Shown piece by piece: positions 1 through 12,365 of a stretch of DNA of 64,000 bases. Both the position numbers and the translations under genes were made by a program. Below the pieces are notes generated by a model, which had not been told where the DNA came from, ran no database searches, and worked only from the letters and a program-made list of their open reading frames with translations. Position 1 is the first letter of the stretch; each line of letters begins with the position of its first letter. Source of the stretch: Mercenaria mercenaria (taxonomy: Eukaryota > Mollusca > Bivalvia > Venerida > Veneridae); assembly GCF_021730395.1 (NCBI RefSeq), contig NC_069362.1, forward strand, positions 86,072,001 to 86,136,000. Reading direction: 5' to 3'.

Positions 1-206
1 GATTTACTCATTTGATTTGTTACAGAACTATCTAAAATAAAATGCAAAATCTACAAGCTTGAATTCTGGATTTTATTATTATTTCTGAGCACTGGTAAAA
101 TATAGAACAGGAAATGTAGTAAAAGGTCTAGAATACGAAATAAAGATATTTCAATTTTTATGCATTTTTTCAAATATTAACGTAAGCATGCCAAAAGTCA
201 AATAAT

Positions 207-339
207 TAAAGGTTATTAACTTTGTATCGGGAAATATGCACGAGTTCTTTAGCGGAAATATTGCGCGACTTTAGGAGCGCAATATTCTTCCGCTAAAGAA
301 CGAGTGCATATTTTCCGATGCAAAGATAATAACCTTTTT
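207..339. repeat. Foldback (imperfect hairpin), MITE-like
   Basis: The two halves are near-perfect reverse complements: AAAGGTTATTA...TTCTTTAGCGGAA on the left is answered by TTCCGCTAAAGAA...AATAACCTTT on the right, around a short centre near 275. No coding sequence is present. A second inverted pair, TTATTACATACGC at 337 and GAGTATGTAATAAA at 552, may be the ends of an adjacent small element. The superfamily is not assignable. Confidence 0.7.
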
Positions 340-1953
340 ATTACATACGCATCTACAAGCATAAATATAATGTTCCTATCATGAATTAGTTCAATAGCCT
401 GAATAGGATTGACAATACTGAAATAAAAAAAAAATAGTGCAACAACACACACTAAATTACGTCAAGCACCCGATATGAAAGTTAGGCGTCAGTATATGGA
501 AAAAATATTGACGTTTCCGGTACCAGTGTAACTTAACGGGGAATAGAAACGAGTATGTAATAAAGTCTGATTATTGAGATGACATACTGAGTAAATATAT
601 ATATTTTTTCAGAACACCTTGAACCTATTCTCTTTGTTATGAAAAATATCAAAGTTAAATTTTGAATTTAATTATAATGTATTAGAATTAAACACAAATG
701 TAAAAATAAAATGCAAAAAGTTTAAGGAAATGCAGTGTCAACATTATTTGCTTTTATTATAGTTAAACTGTTGTAAATGACAAGATTTGGGTACTTATGT
801 TTGATTTTGGCTAATTTTAGTCATATCACTCTTTCTACCTTATCACAGTATGGTGGCGGTTAAGGAACTGTAACAAAAGAACATTAGTTATAAGGGCGAT
901 GATAATTCATCATTTGTGAAATAAAATGGTTCTTAGAAAATGTAATCAATTCTGACAAATTATCTGATAGATAGCCTTTCAATATCCCCTACAAACACTG
1001 GTCAATTATTTCTTCCGGGTAAATATGGCCTATCTAACACTAACACCGCAGCATTTGTTAAAAAACACACCCGAACCAACACACCAGATCAAACACACCC
1101 GAACCAACACACCCTATCGAACTACTCATACAACGATTTTCTATACAACAGACAGAACTATTCTATTTATTCAATCCTTACTTTCATAATATGTAAATAA
1201 AGTGGTTTGGCTTTTGATATACTATACAGGTGTTGATGCTGAGTCATTGGGGATAGGGCTTGTGTTTCGTTAAAACGTAAGTATGACTGAAGTGTTTAGT
1301 AATATCAGAGTGATACTGGGCGTATTTATTTGTTTCACTTACGGAATATCATTATATCTATTTGATACCTCTATTCGAACCTTAAGTATTTGATCTTACA
1401 AGTTTAGAACAGAGCTGTCAGTCTTCCTACTATTAGAAAGTCTAAGGGAAGGGTACATGGGATAGGATTTAGACAAGCTTTTAGATCTTCTACAAGAAAA
1501 AAATACTTACAGAAAAAGAAATACTTACGTTTCAAAATAATCTTTCAAAATAATCTATGTCAAAGACATTAATTTAAACATGTACAAAGGCATATAAAAA
1601 AATGACTGACTACGAGATTTATTTTTAAAATCTATCGACAGCAATGTATCAAAACTATTTTTCTTTCAAACTGCGTTGTACAGGATTAAACCTAATCAAT
1701 GAATACTTTATTTTCAAATTCAATCATTAGAAATAGTAATGCTTTAATTCACAACGAGTATGAAATTATTCTTTTTAAATTTCAGTCACTTGTGAATGCT
1801 TTCTCGATTCTCAAAAGATTGACACAGCAAAGTTTAACTATAAAACAGATGTTAAACAAGAAGAGAACAGTGAAGAAGAGAAAAGGGCAGAACAGTATAG
1901 TTTAAAAAGGCATGCGGATCCCAAGTGTTTAAACTAGCATGCTGGGTGAGTAC
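340..1953. other. AT-rich non-coding stretch, probably DAGLB intron 4
   Basis: It lies 3' of DAGLB exon 4 on the minus strand, so it is most likely intron. I looked on the minus strand for the next DAGL exon (the segment before the YGWP motif) and did not find it. A motif CCGAACCAACACACC is repeated around 1070-1115. Nothing else is recognised. Confidence 0.4.
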
Positions 1954-1969
1954 TAACACAGAACTATAC

Positions 1970-2085
1970 CCTTTCTTTTCCTTATCGTCAGGGATATAAA
2001 TTCTCAACTGTTGGCGCTTACGTTCTTGTTGCCGACTGAGGAGAATCAATCCGGCGATCACATCCGTCGGCACTAAATCTACGCC
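1970..2085 (-). CDS. DAGLB: Diacylglycerol lipase beta, coding exon 4 (partial gene)
   Basis: Reading the minus strand, the acceptor CTGTTATAG is followed in phase 0 by GVDLVPTDVIAGLILL. This matches the conserved DAGL segment D-L/I-V-P-S-D-I-x-A-G-L just before the catalytic lipase domain. The following residues SRQQERKRQQ match the basic stretch of the family. The 3' end of the exon is uncertain: a GTATAG donor after 1970 is used here, and a GTACTC donor after 1954 is also in frame. Exon 3 ends in phase 0 and this exon starts in phase 0, so the junction is consistent. The lipase domain with its GHSLG serine lies outside the window. Confidence 0.82.
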
Positions 2086-3225
2086 CTATAACAGACATAA
2101 GAAGTCAGTAAGGTATGGAAAATATTAACCAGTTATTAAGAACTAAAGCACGTAGAAGCATAATAAATGAATATTAAAGCATTGTGGAACACAAGAACAC
2201 GAGAATAACTCACTTTATGGTACATACATGTTGTTAACTTATATTTTTAACCTAGGAGTACCATATGCCATAGATGTGGTAATTTTATCATAATTGTATA
2301 AAAACGGTATAAGTTTAAGATTTGACATTTAAAACATAGTACATTTAAAATAAAACTTTACTATGTAATACAATTGTATATTTTCCATCTATATTACTTT
2401 TGTTGAATTTACTAAATTTGGTGGATCGTGACTATTCGCCAGTGGCAGCCTCACAGAAGGTAAGGCTAGGGTAATGAACTAAGTTCTGTAGATTTAAGAA
2501 GTACAGATTCAAACAATTATATTTATGACACATAGGGTCTCACAACGTGATGTTTCATATGACTTAGAAATAACGATATTTTTTCCGCATATTTGATTTA
2601 ATTCGTAAACGATGCACGGTCTTGCATATATTTTGCACAGTTTGTGGTTATATACATATACATCAATTCAGCATTACTTTAAATCTTTCCATATAAAACT
2701 GAATATGAGCGCCTTCCAAACATTTGAATTTGAATGTGACACAGAAATGCAGACTATCACCTCAACAACCAGTGAAATAAAGCTTATCTAAACGAAATTC
2801 ATTACTTTAAGACTTTAGTTTCCACGGACAATATATGTTGTACACTTGTTCCTATGCATATCAAGCAATGCCACCAAATAGATGCAAACTTTATATATAT
2901 AATTTTTTTTTAATATAAAATCTCTCTAGTGAAAAAAACGCAAATAATATTGAATTATAAGCTTTTAACCTATACCTTTGTTTTTTTCTTGTTAGATTGG
3001 AATTTTATCTCCCTTTTCAAAAGGGCAAGTTGCTAAATCAAATGCAGTCCAAACTTCAGTGATCAACTGTATCATAACTGGCGACCGATACCGTGAGATA
3101 ATATTAGAATTCATTAGGATACTTGATTTATTAAACATCATGCATATCGAATTATGTATGTCTGTCAATGTTGATAAAACACATTTATGTTGTTAAATAC
3201 ACATCTATGTTGTTAAATACATTAC

Positions 3226-3316
3226 CTTAAAGTAATCAGCGCTGAGCTCAGCCAGGGTGCTGAATACACTGGTACTTCTATCATCATCTCTCGCACAAAT
3301 AAACATACATTTACAC
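3226..3316 (-). CDS. DAGLB: Diacylglycerol lipase beta, coding exon 3
   Basis: A 91-base exon lies between acceptor CTTTCCTGGATAG and donor AAG/GTAATG on the minus strand. Its first base completes the codon left open by exon 2, giving R, then CKCMFICARDDDRSTSVFST and LAELSADYFK, and it ends in phase 0. Human DAGLB has a cysteine-rich CCCIGKDD stretch and STAELFSTYF at the same place, immediately before the LVPSD motif, so order, spacing and phase all fit. The cysteine cluster is a likely palmitoylation site by analogy with the family; that part is inference. The exon is too short to be found as an open frame and was located from the family alignment. Confidence 0.85.
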
Positions 3317-3437
3317 CTATCCAGGAAAGATATAAACATATATTTACACCTGGTGAGGAAATATATATGAGCGTAAAATAGATGTTCAATTAACTGTGTG
3401 AATGAGATTTCACTTACAAGGTGTGTATCATAAACAA

Positions 3438-4976
3438 GAGGGCCATGAAGGCCCTGTATCGCTCACCTGACCTACAGACCAAAAGATCATTAAGATTAAC
3501 ATTCTGACCAAGTTTCATTAAGATATGGTCATAAATGTGGCCTCTAAAGTGTTAACTAGCCATTCCTTTGATTTGACCCCGTGACCTAGTTTTTGACCCG
3601 ACATGACCCAGATTCGAACTTGACCTAAAGATCATCAAGTTTAACATTCTGACTAAGTTTCATGAATATATAGTCATAAATGTGGCCTCTAGAGTGTTAA
3701 CAAGGTTTTCCTTTGATATGACCTAGTGACCTAGTTTTTGACCCCAACTGACCCAGATTTAAACCTGACCTAAAGATCATCAAGATTAACATTCTGACAA
3801 AGTTTCATTAAGATATGGTCATAAATGTGGCCTCTAAAGTGTTAACTAGCTTTTCCTTTGATTTGACCTGGTGACCTAGTTTTTGAGCCGACATGACCCA
3901 GATTCAAACTTGCCCTAAAGATCATCAAGTTTAACATTCTGACTAAGTTTCATGAAGATATAATCATAAATATGGCCTCTACAGTGTTAATAAGCTTTTC
4001 CTTTGATCTGACCTAGTGACCTAGTTTTTGACCCCACCTGACCCAGATTTACACTTGACCTTAAGATCATCAAGATTAACATTCTGACCAAGTTTCATTA
4101 TGATATGGTCATAAATGTGGCCTCTACAGTGTAAACTAGCTTTTCCTTTGATTTGACCAGGTGACCTAGTTTTTGATCCTACATGACCCAGATTCAAATT
4201 AGACCTTAAAATCATCAAGATTAACATTCTGGTCAAGTTTCATTAAGATTGGGCCAAAATTGTGACCTCTAGAGTGTTAACAAGCTTTTCCTTTGATTTG
4301 ACCTGGTGACCTAGTTTTTGATCCCAGATGACCCAATATCAAACTCGTCCAAGATTTTATTGAGGGTAACATTCTGACCAAGTTTCATTAAGATTGGGCC
4401 AAAAATGTGACCTCTAGAGTGTTAACAAGCTTTTCCTTTGATTTGACCTGATGACCTAGTTTTTGAACCCAGATGACCCAATATCGAACTCGTCCAAGAT
4501 TTTATTGAGGGTAACATTTTTACCAAGTTTCATTAAGATAGGGTCAAAAATGTGACCTCTAGAGTGTTAACAAGCTTTTCCTTTGATTTGCCTGATGACC
4601 TAGTTTTTGATCCCAGATGACCCAATATCAAACTCGTCCAAGATTTTATTGAGGGTAACATTCTGACCAAGTTTCATTAAGATTGGGCCAAAAATGTGAC
4701 CTCTAGAGTGTTAACAAGCTTTTCCTTTGATTTGACCTGATGACCTAGTTTTTGATCCCAGACGACCCAATATCGAACTCGTCCAAGATTTTATTGAGGG
4801 TAACATTCTGACCAAGTTTCATTAAGATTGGGCCAAAAATGTGACCTCTAGAGTGTTAACAGTCAAATTGTTGACGACGGACGGACGGACGGACGGACGA
4901 CGGACGACGACGGACGACGGACACAGGGCGATCACTAAAGCTCACCTTTGAGCACTTCGTGCTCAGGTGAGCTAAA
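3438..4976 (+). mobile_element. Tandem-repeat/hairpin element (pearl-like), ten 145-bp units
   Basis: The motif CATTCTGACCAAGTTTCATT recurs every 145 bases (3501, 3646, 3791, 3936, 4081, 4226, 4371, 4516, 4660, 4805), giving about ten units rich in GACC. The array is followed by an ACGG/ACG microsatellite at 4874-4922. The left end carries the hairpin AGGGCCATGAAGGCCCT and then GCTCACCTGA; the right end carries GAGCACTTCGTGCTC and then AGGTGAGCTA. The ends are therefore inverted repeats plus hairpins. Central tandem units, a 3' microsatellite and conserved ends are the described layout of bivalve pearl and related Helentron-type non-autonomous elements; assignment to that group is inference. 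It sits in DAGLB intron 2. Confidence 0.8.
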
Positions 4977-5260
4977 AAACAATAGTGCGCAAAAGATCAT
5001 TAATATCCTATGATATACCAGTATTCTAAAAAGTACTAGAACATAAGCGTTTGAAGCTATAATATTAAAATCAGCGCAGGATTTCTAACGAACTAGAGGA
5101 TCTTGGCAATACATATCATTTTTATAGAATTTAGTTAGCTATAGTGTAGCTTCTTTTCTATAGAAATTGTATAATCTCCTCTGATATAATACCAACGAAA
5201 CTATAAGTTGTCAAAAAAAAATTCTAGCTAGGAAACAAACAGACATATAAAACGATATAC

Positions 5261-5743
5261 CTTTTCTCCCATTGCTTTGTGTGCGAAAAGGTCCGTCTTG
5301 AACCTCGCCGGAAGCTTCTCATCCCTATCCGCATTTGTTTCTTATTTTTACCCGTGTATAAATTGTATATTATAACACCAGCTATTACACAAATTATGAG
5401 AACAACCCAGCCAAAAAGAACTGTTCCTTTAGCGATGTTAACAATAGTCCTGTGACAATCGTGTGCTGTCACAAACGCCCAGTACGTTCCCAGTGCGTTC
5501 CAAACAATTTCCGGAACTGCGACGATCAGACGAGCGTAAAGAAATACCGGAAGTTTCCGACGCTTACCACTGTCTGCGATGGTTCCCTGCATACTGATGT
5601 GAACAATGGCTGCTCCAAGTACTGCCGTAATGACCAGGAAAACAAAAAGTCCGATGAAGTAGACGTGAAGGTATATACCGTTACTGCAGTCGTCATCTAT
5701 GTCATTATTGTACACACAGTACATTACTAACACAACCACAAAC
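5261..5743 (-). CDS. DAGLB: Diacylglycerol lipase beta, coding exon 2 (membrane domain)
   Basis: This exon encodes most of the four-helix membrane domain that anchors DAGL and precedes its cytosolic sn-1-specific lipase. The acceptor TTTTCTTTTCTAG at 5744 completes the split Trp codon of exon 1, and the donor AAAAG/GTATATC at 5260 leaves two bases of an Arg codon. Hydrophobic segments fall at about residues 33-43 (rest of TM1), 55-81, 99-122 and 138-158. The strongest family match is SMQGTIADSGKRRKL, then LYARLIVAVPEIVWNALG, then CHRTIVN, which align with human DAGLB SMRGTI, LYIRLALFFPEMVWASLG and CDRTVVN. Beta fits better than alpha over this stretch. The opposite strand is also open here, but that is a shadow of this exon. 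Confidence 0.92.
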
Positions 5744-6302
5744 CTAGAAAAGAAAAAAGGTGATAGTAATTTTATCATTCTGAGGAATGATCATTATGGA
5801 CAGATTTGGTCCAACTTGTGACATAACTATCACTTTCATTTCAGTTCAGCCTGATGTATAAGAAAGTTCAGTCGTATAACGAATTTACCGAAGTAAAAAG
5901 TTTACCCAAACAGCTCAAATTTGTTACTGGGCGAAAATGGGCTACCTTTGTTATTAAATATAGGTTGAATAAAACCATACAATTGCAACCTGGAATGTTT
6001 TGGTGAATAGTAGCAATATATTTATATAAAAGTGACAAAGTTAAAATGTCGTTCTAGTATTAAACAGGACTGTCTTAAATGTAACAGGTTTTCGAGAAAG
6101 ACAAAAAAAAAATATGTTGATTTTAGATTTTCTTTGAAGGTTCTGATATGTCAAGTGTCTTGTAATTCTTATTAAAATGACAACAATTAATGTTTTTATA
6201 AACTGTGTATTATTGTGTATACAATAATATATTACGGTATGTAATTGTGAATGAGACATAATGTGTAACGATAAAAAAATCTTTGCGTTCCGTAATACTA
6301 CT

Positions 6303-6446
6303 CTCCAGTCTGGTATGGTGTAAATATAATAGCCGAATCTCCAGTCTGGTATGGTGTAAATATAATAGCCGAATCTCCAGTCTGGTATGGTGTAAATATA
6401 ATAGCCGAATCTCCAGTCTGGTATGGTGTAAATATAATAGCCGAAT
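6303..6446. repeat. 36-bp minisatellite, four copies
   Basis: CTCCAGTCTGGTATGG...AGCCGAAT repeats exactly at 6303, 6339, 6375 and 6411 inside DAGLB intron 1. The copies look identical, which suggests a recent expansion or contraction. Confidence 0.95.
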
Positions 6447-6672
6447 CCAAATGTGAGTAGCCATCCTACGACTTTTGTTCAGTATTTTTCAAGCAAATAC
6501 TTTGACATGGTTGAGATTTCGTTCCGGATGTGAGAAAAAAGTTTTTTGGAATGATGAAAGAAATAGCATCAATACATTTTTAAGGAGACAGGCTCTGATC
6601 AAAATGTCTGCGGACTGATCAAATGATAGTGTAATGAAAGGGGGCGCGAATAATACGGTTCCATTGCGGGTA

Positions 6673-6727
6673 GTTTTTTTTTTTTTTTTTTTTTTGTTTT
6701 TTTTTTTGTTGTTGTTTTTTCTTTTTA
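6673..6727. repeat. Poly-T tract
   Basis: A run of T broken by single Gs, possibly the tail of a minus-strand retroposon. No SINE or LINE body is visible beside it. Confidence 0.8.
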
Positions 6728-7060
6728 AACCGGAAAAGTTTCTGAAAGGATGCGATCTGTTTTATATATTACGTTATCTCTTATTTGGACTTTTTTCTCT
6801 CCCTTATTACACAATTAAGCAGTTTCTGTTACAAAATATCCGTGTAGATTTTATCAACAGTAACCTCGAGATATGTACTTTGACCTGAACCTAACATAAA
6901 GAATACATTGATACGTTACATAGCAACAAAGCAAAAAAATGTCCTACAGCTCAATATTGTCTGAATGAGATAGAGATAAACCTATCAACCGTAAAGTGTC
7001 ATTGATTTCAAAATATTTGGGTAAACATAAGTACATGTATAAGGAAGAGGAAGTACAGTT

Positions 7061-7105
7061 CGTGTTTGTAAACATCGTGTTTGTAAACATCGTGTTTGTA
7101 AACAT
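7061..7105. repeat. 15-bp tandem repeat, three copies
   Basis: CGTGTTTGTAAACAT is repeated three times without change, inside DAGLB intron 1. Confidence 0.95.
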
Positions 7106-7638
7106 TAAAGATTACGTTTTGTAACCTTAACTCCGGCTTCCATAATTTAAAGTTTCTAGTATAAGAAAAACGTGAGCTCAAGTTAAAACAAAACATAATC
7201 AGAAAGTAGAAAGATCATTTTGTAAGTAGAGAAAGTTTAGTTTGAAAAAGTGTAAATACGCATGACCTAGTAAACGAACTGTATATCTTTGCCTAATGTA
7301 CCTTCAATCAGGGTTTGCCTACAAATATCTAAATCTTTAAAGATTTAAAAAGTCTGTAAAATAGCTACAATCATATATAAATATTGCTTAATTAGTATCT
7401 GAAGAGTATAATACATAAATCTCCATTATATGGAGACGTGTCCTTTAACTGTGCTGCAAAATGAGTCGTGCGAAATGAGGTTTACAGACCCTTTGAACTT
7501 TATTTGTATTTCGTTGTATCATTAATAGTTTATATAATAATTTGCTTAACTATATGACCGTAGTATTGCCGATATGCCCTCTATAGAACTTACTTTGTCA
7601 TATATGTGTTGAATACAATGCAGATAGATACTTCCATC

Positions 7639-7783
7639 TTAACCCTTATCATGCTGGACACGATTGATTCTGCCTTTGCGGCCAGTGTAGATCATGATCA
7701 GCCTTGCACATCGGTGCAGTCTGATCAAGATCTGCACTGTTCGCAAAGGCAGAATCAGTCGTGTCCAGCATGATAAGGGTTAA
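7639..7783. repeat. Foldback/MITE with TTAACCCTTATCATGCTGG ends
   Basis: The left end TTAACCCTTATCATGCTGG is the reverse complement of the right end at 7764-7783. The arms continue inward through the GATTCTGCCTTTGCG/CGCAAAGGCAGAATC pair to a GATCATGATCAG centre. It is non-coding and short and has the form of a MITE. Superfamily not determined. Confidence 0.8.
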
Positions 7784-8561
7784 TGGTACTGTCCAAATTG
7801 AAAGATGAACAAGTTCATTATAGAAACTTTGCAGGGTAAGGGTTAAAACAACATCTAGTCGGAATAAACTGAGCATAAATGGCGGTGTGTTATGATGTAG
7901 GTGGAAGATAGTGAGAAATAGAAGTACTTCGATCATAATCTGACATCTCAATAACACACTTGCTTTCGTTCGCTTGGTTTAAGTTTAGATTTACTATTTA
8001 TACCTGAATTGAATGTATTTTGTCTTTAAATTTACATGTATTTGCATTATTTTGAAATCATAATTACATAGAGTTTGTTAAACACTTGCAAAGGTCATAT
8101 ATAAAATGTATATGAATACAAGCACGGCTTTTCCTCTCAATTATAAAGTCATTTCCACTGTTCTAATTAACAAAATTTGCATAATTAAACATTATGTGCG
8201 TGATAAAAGAGCTAGTGGTAACTATTTTTTCGCTTTACCCTCATCAGTGCAGTATTATTGTAACTGAAAATAAATGAAGATACAGATAAAATGGTTTCGC
8301 GCTGTCCAGAGCTCACACATTAAGTTAATATATCTATCGAACTTCATCTTTCCTGCAAGGGTCAGAGGCTAGTCAGAGTGAATGGACGTGGAGGAATGAC
8401 AATGAATAGACTGAAAGGAACTGTACTTAAGTTAATTCGCGTTTACTGTAATCATTATACTGTTAAACACGCGTATTTAAAAGTCACTTGACCTCATTTA
8501 GCATATTAAACATCAATTATTAGAAAAACAGTGTAAGTAGAAACTAAATAAGCACACTTAC

Positions 8562-8656
8562 CATGCAATCCTCAGAACGCAGTCAACCACTCCGGAAAAG
8601 ACGAAATCATCACTGCCAATGTTCCAGCTCCGATTGAACAACACTAACTGTGGCAT
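8562..8656 (-). CDS. DAGLB: Diacylglycerol lipase beta, first coding exon
   Basis: The gene makes a membrane-bound serine lipase that cleaves the sn-1 acyl chain of diacylglycerol to yield 2-monoacylglycerols such as 2-arachidonoylglycerol. This 95-base exon encodes MPQLVLFNRSWNIGSDD, then FVFSGVVDCVLRIAW, which aligns from its first residue with human DAGLB [20 protein letters not shown]. The start is chosen for that alignment, for A at -3, and because the frame upstream reaches a stop without another ATG. The donor CATG/GTAAGTG at 8561 splits the Trp codon completed by exon 2. Introns 1, 2 and 3 span 5744-8561, 3317-5260 and 2086-3225. No TATA box or clear promoter is visible upstream. The gene runs off the left edge. 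Confidence 0.9.
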
Positions 8657-9929
8657 ATTTTGATCTTCAATGAACCTTGTTAAAGGATTTAGACCACATC
8701 TAAACTGTGTATCAAGTATAATTTCCGAATCATCTTACAATGAATTATCTCTGTTCTGTAAAGGTGTTTTAAACTATAGTGTACATGTACAGCGGCGCGT
8801 GTTTTACATCGGGTTATAACCACTTTTGCTCTACAGGTACATACTTATTTTCCAAATAACAATACCTTTTTATTGTTGTATTAAACACTTAAAGATAACT
8901 GAAATATGTATGTCAAATACCTAAGATAAATAATGTCTACAATTTACACTTGTTCGATTGTATTAATAATTCCACTACGTTCTGCCCGAGTTCTGCTTGA
9001 GTTCTGCTAGATATGTTTGTATAGCTGATACTGGTAAGCGTCAATAATAAGCACCTCCCCTGTTAGAGATTCCACTAGCCTTTAATCAAAAGGTTAACCA
9101 CTGATATTTCTCCAGCTATAAAACGTAAACATGGAAGTTCTTTCTCTTTTAAGTCCAGTTTTATAACTATCAATGAATATGTTATCTTATTTCAGGTATA
9201 TAAAGAGATTAATTTCATAAAATAGAGCACCTGTCCATTAAACGGTTGTAAAATAGAAGTATTAATTAGCCGTCTAGCCGAAATACCACCGTCTGTCATT
9301 AATTAAGGCAATTTAAACCTTAAATGTCCATTGTAGTATAAATATCATGATTTAATAATCCAAACACTATAACAGAGAAACTTGCTTTTAATCCAGCAAT
9401 ATCCAAACCCAAATTTTACATCCGAATAAAGCAATGACCGTTAAATATCGTGTTTTTCCTTCTTTCTTTTTTTTGTAAACTAACCTCTAACCAATCCTTA
9501 ACTCCTACTATAATCCTACATGATATTCAAATATCTTTGTAAACTTGAGATACTAAGGTAGGTAAGGTATGTTTAAACGTTTCAAATTTCACACTAGTAA
9601 ACATGTATTTTTAGGTAATAAATTCTGTTTGTAGTATTTAAAACTTTTCGTCTAGAATTTTATTTCGAAAATCGCACGCATTTCAGTACATACATTGTAT
9701 TAAACAACACCTTTGGCGTTAACACTTGCCAGTAATTACGCAACATTTTTGGTAATTTTGCAGTGTTTATTGATCAAATTTGTACTTACAATACAAAACA
9801 AACCAATAACATGTTTTCATCTTGCCCACTTAGTGACAGTTCAGTAGCATCCTGCACTTAAGTTATCTCTATAATCTTAATCTAGCCGAATATGCAATAC
9901 TTAAAAACCTTGTACTTTTGAAATTGGTT
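8657..9929. other. Region upstream of DAGLB, nothing recognised
   Basis: AT-rich sequence that should include the DAGLB 5' UTR and promoter on the minus strand. I see no convincing core-promoter element, exon or repeat. Confidence 0.4.
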
Positions 9930-9941
9930 TAAATATAATTA

Positions 9942-10143
9942 TTATTATTATTTATTTTTTGGGGGGATTTAACGTCGCACCGACGCATGATAGGTCATAT
10001 GGCGACTTTCCAGCTTTAATGGTGGAGGAAGGACCCAAGGTGCCCCTCCGTGCATTATTTAACACCACCGACCTTCCGTAAGCCAGCTGGATGGCTTCCT
10101 CACATGAAGTCAGCGACCTTAACCACTCGGCCACGGAGGCCCC
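9942..10143 (-). mobile_element. tRNA-derived SINE, shortened copy (family 1)
   Basis: On the minus strand it begins GGGGCCTCCGTGGCCGAGTG, a tRNA head with an A box (TGGCCGAGTGG). It continues through the body shared with the copies at 11.6 and 15.4 kb (CCATCCAGCTGGCTTACGG, GGTCGCCATATGACC) and ends in poly-A. The target-site duplication TAAATATAATTA lies at 9930-9941 and 10144-10155. Relative to the other two copies it lacks the stretch with the B box. Confidence 0.9.
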
Positions 10144-10155
10144 TAAATATAATTA

Positions 10156-11580
10156 GTAGAGATAGGCCCTAAAATTTTCAATGATAGAATTACATTAAAT
10201 AAAGTCTAGACATTAATTTCCAAGTCCTTGAAATAATCAAAAATGATTTCACAAATGTGAAGTTTATGATAGTTTTGTTAATATCAATAACAGAAGTTTT
10301 AATTTTTAATTTAAAGTTGTGATCCACAAAGAATGACAACTCTTGCCTTGGACTAGTACTTATAAGTAGAGATTTATTAGTTTACTTCCCTTGCAATTAC
10401 ACAATTGAGTGGAAAATGAAAACTGTTAAGACACAATATCATACTTTTTTGCACAACAAAATCATTAAGGATTTATTTATTTGTGTTTGATTTACCCCTC
10501 AAGACATGGTTCCTATGATTCTGTCAACTTACATATGGTAAAAAATTAACTTTTAACAAGCCAATAATAAAACGAAGTACCAGTAGGTAAATAATAGTGC
10601 AGATAATACAGTTTTGCTTGTATCAAAATGTCACAATAGATCCACTTTTGTAATACAGAACACCTGGTAGGATTAGTAAAGGTGCAATTATATTGATCTC
10701 TATTTCCTATGCCTAAAATTAGGATTATAGATTGGCTTATATAAGTTATTAAAGTGTTTTCTATTTAGGTTGTCAGCAAAATCGGCAAATGTGTCAACTT
10801 GGACCCAGGGCATATAAGATCTGCGGCGACCTGTTGGAATATATAGACTCTAGCCGGTTGGATCATGGTAAACGTATAACACATTGCAACAAGACGAAAT
10901 CGTAACAAAAGCTCATGCAAGGAACAAACTTGGAAAGGGTGAATAAATAACAGATGAATGATGACATTTACTACAAATTTCTTTGTTTTTTGCATTTTCT
11001 TCTTCGTTATTCAGAAAGTTGCTTGAAAAGTCATTGGGCCTTTGTGCTATTCTATTCGTTACTGTTACCAATAGTAATAATTATATATCGTAATAAAACC
11101 TTTTGATTACCTGGCCATATAAACAATTGATAAAATCCAGATATAATTGTCATGCTGTCTATCTCTAATGGATAAATTGATTATTACGTTACAATTAGAA
11201 CATAACGGGAACAATCAATTCTGTCCCCCTGGGGCAACTCTACATTGTTTTTCAGATTGTTTTACTGTGCTGTCCGGTCAGAGTGGACGAATGTAACCAA
11301 CCGAATAGACTTTCCTATACAGAATATGCATTCAAACTAACCCATCTACATTTCTAAATTAGGATGCGTTGTTGGACTGTATATTATAATGGTCCCTACG
11401 GATAACGCTTCCAGGTGAGCGTCATACGTACCTCACATGGTAGCATACCACCAACTGTTTTCTCATATACTTCCATTATAATATTACGGCGTGTACGGCC
11501 TTCCTTTCATTAATCGAAACATGTTTATCTTTCCAGGAACTATCTTAGTTCTTCCAAAAAGATGACATGCATTTGCTTAA
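10156..11580. other. Gene-free AT-rich stretch
   Basis: I find no exon with a recognisable product and no repeat structure here. Confidence 0.35.
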
Positions 11581-11590
11581 ATTACTGAAC

Positions 11591-11866
11591 ATTTTTTTTT
11601 TTTTTTGGATTTAACGTCGCACCGACACATGATAGGTCATATGGCGACTTTCCAGCTTTTAATGGTGGAAGAAGAGCCCAGGTGACCCTCCGTGTATTAT
11701 TTCATCACGAGCGGGCACCTGGGTAGAACCACCAACCTTCCGTAAGCCAGCTGGATGGCTTCCTCACATGAAGAATTCAACGCACCGAGTGAGGCTCGAA
11801 GCCACAACGATGAGGGGCAAGTGATTTGAAGTCAGCGACCTTAACCACTCGGCTACGGAGGCCCCG
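11591..11866 (-). mobile_element. tRNA-derived SINE (family 1), near full length
   Basis: Same family as 9942-10143, with head GGGGCCTCCGTAGCCGAGTG, a B-box region (GGCTTCGAGCC), the shared body, and poly-A on the minus strand. Flanks TACTGAAC (11583-11590) and TACTGACC (11867-11874) are an imperfect target-site duplication. The head resembles a type II (Leu/Ser) tRNA with a long variable arm. Confidence 0.9.
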
Positions 11867-12241
11867 TACTGACCAATAAGAATGGACTAAACATTACCGT
11901 GTTTATGTATCGTCACATTTATGTCCGAATTACTGAAATTGTGTCTTACTATCTGCTAACTTACGATCATAATGTACCTTTTTCCATAGCTCCAACTTTA
12001 CGAAGAGTGGATAATATTGGCTTATGTCCACTTACCGAACTCGTTAAGCAAAGTTACTGACGATAGTTCTTTAACTACGACAGTGACAGGTTTACAAGCT
12101 GTTACAGAGGAGGAACTATATAAAACTGACCAAAATATTGAGTGCTATTAATTGTTTCAACTTAAAATACGCGCAAGGTTTATAACTATCTGTCACTGCA
12201 GTTTTCGACCCGATATCGGTGCCGTATATCATGTAGGGACT

Positions 12242-12365
12242 AATACACGTTCTTTTGTGTATTACGTCTGCAGAAGCCCGCGGATTGTTTGTGACCGAGA
12301 CCGAAGTCGAGTCACAAACTATCCCAAGGGTTCTGCAGCGTTAATACACAAAACAAACGTGTATT
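12242..12365. repeat. Foldback hairpin
   Basis: AATACACGTTCTTTTGTGTA on the left pairs with TACACAAAACAAACGTGTAT on the right. The arms continue through CTGCAGAA/TTCTGCAG and GTTTGTGAC/GTCACAAAC to a centre at about 12303. It is non-coding and MITE-like. Confidence 0.8.

Noticed and set aside
3438-4860. CRISPR-like array
   Set aside because: Units are 145 bp, contiguous without unique spacers, in an intron of a eukaryotic gene.
5452-5730. Plus-strand open frame of 92 codons
   Set aside because: It is the antisense of DAGLB exon 2, whose minus-strand frame matches a known family with correct splice phases.
6210-6464. Open frame with repeated LLYLHHTRLEIR
   Set aside because: It is a translation of the 36-bp minisatellite, whose unit is a multiple of three.
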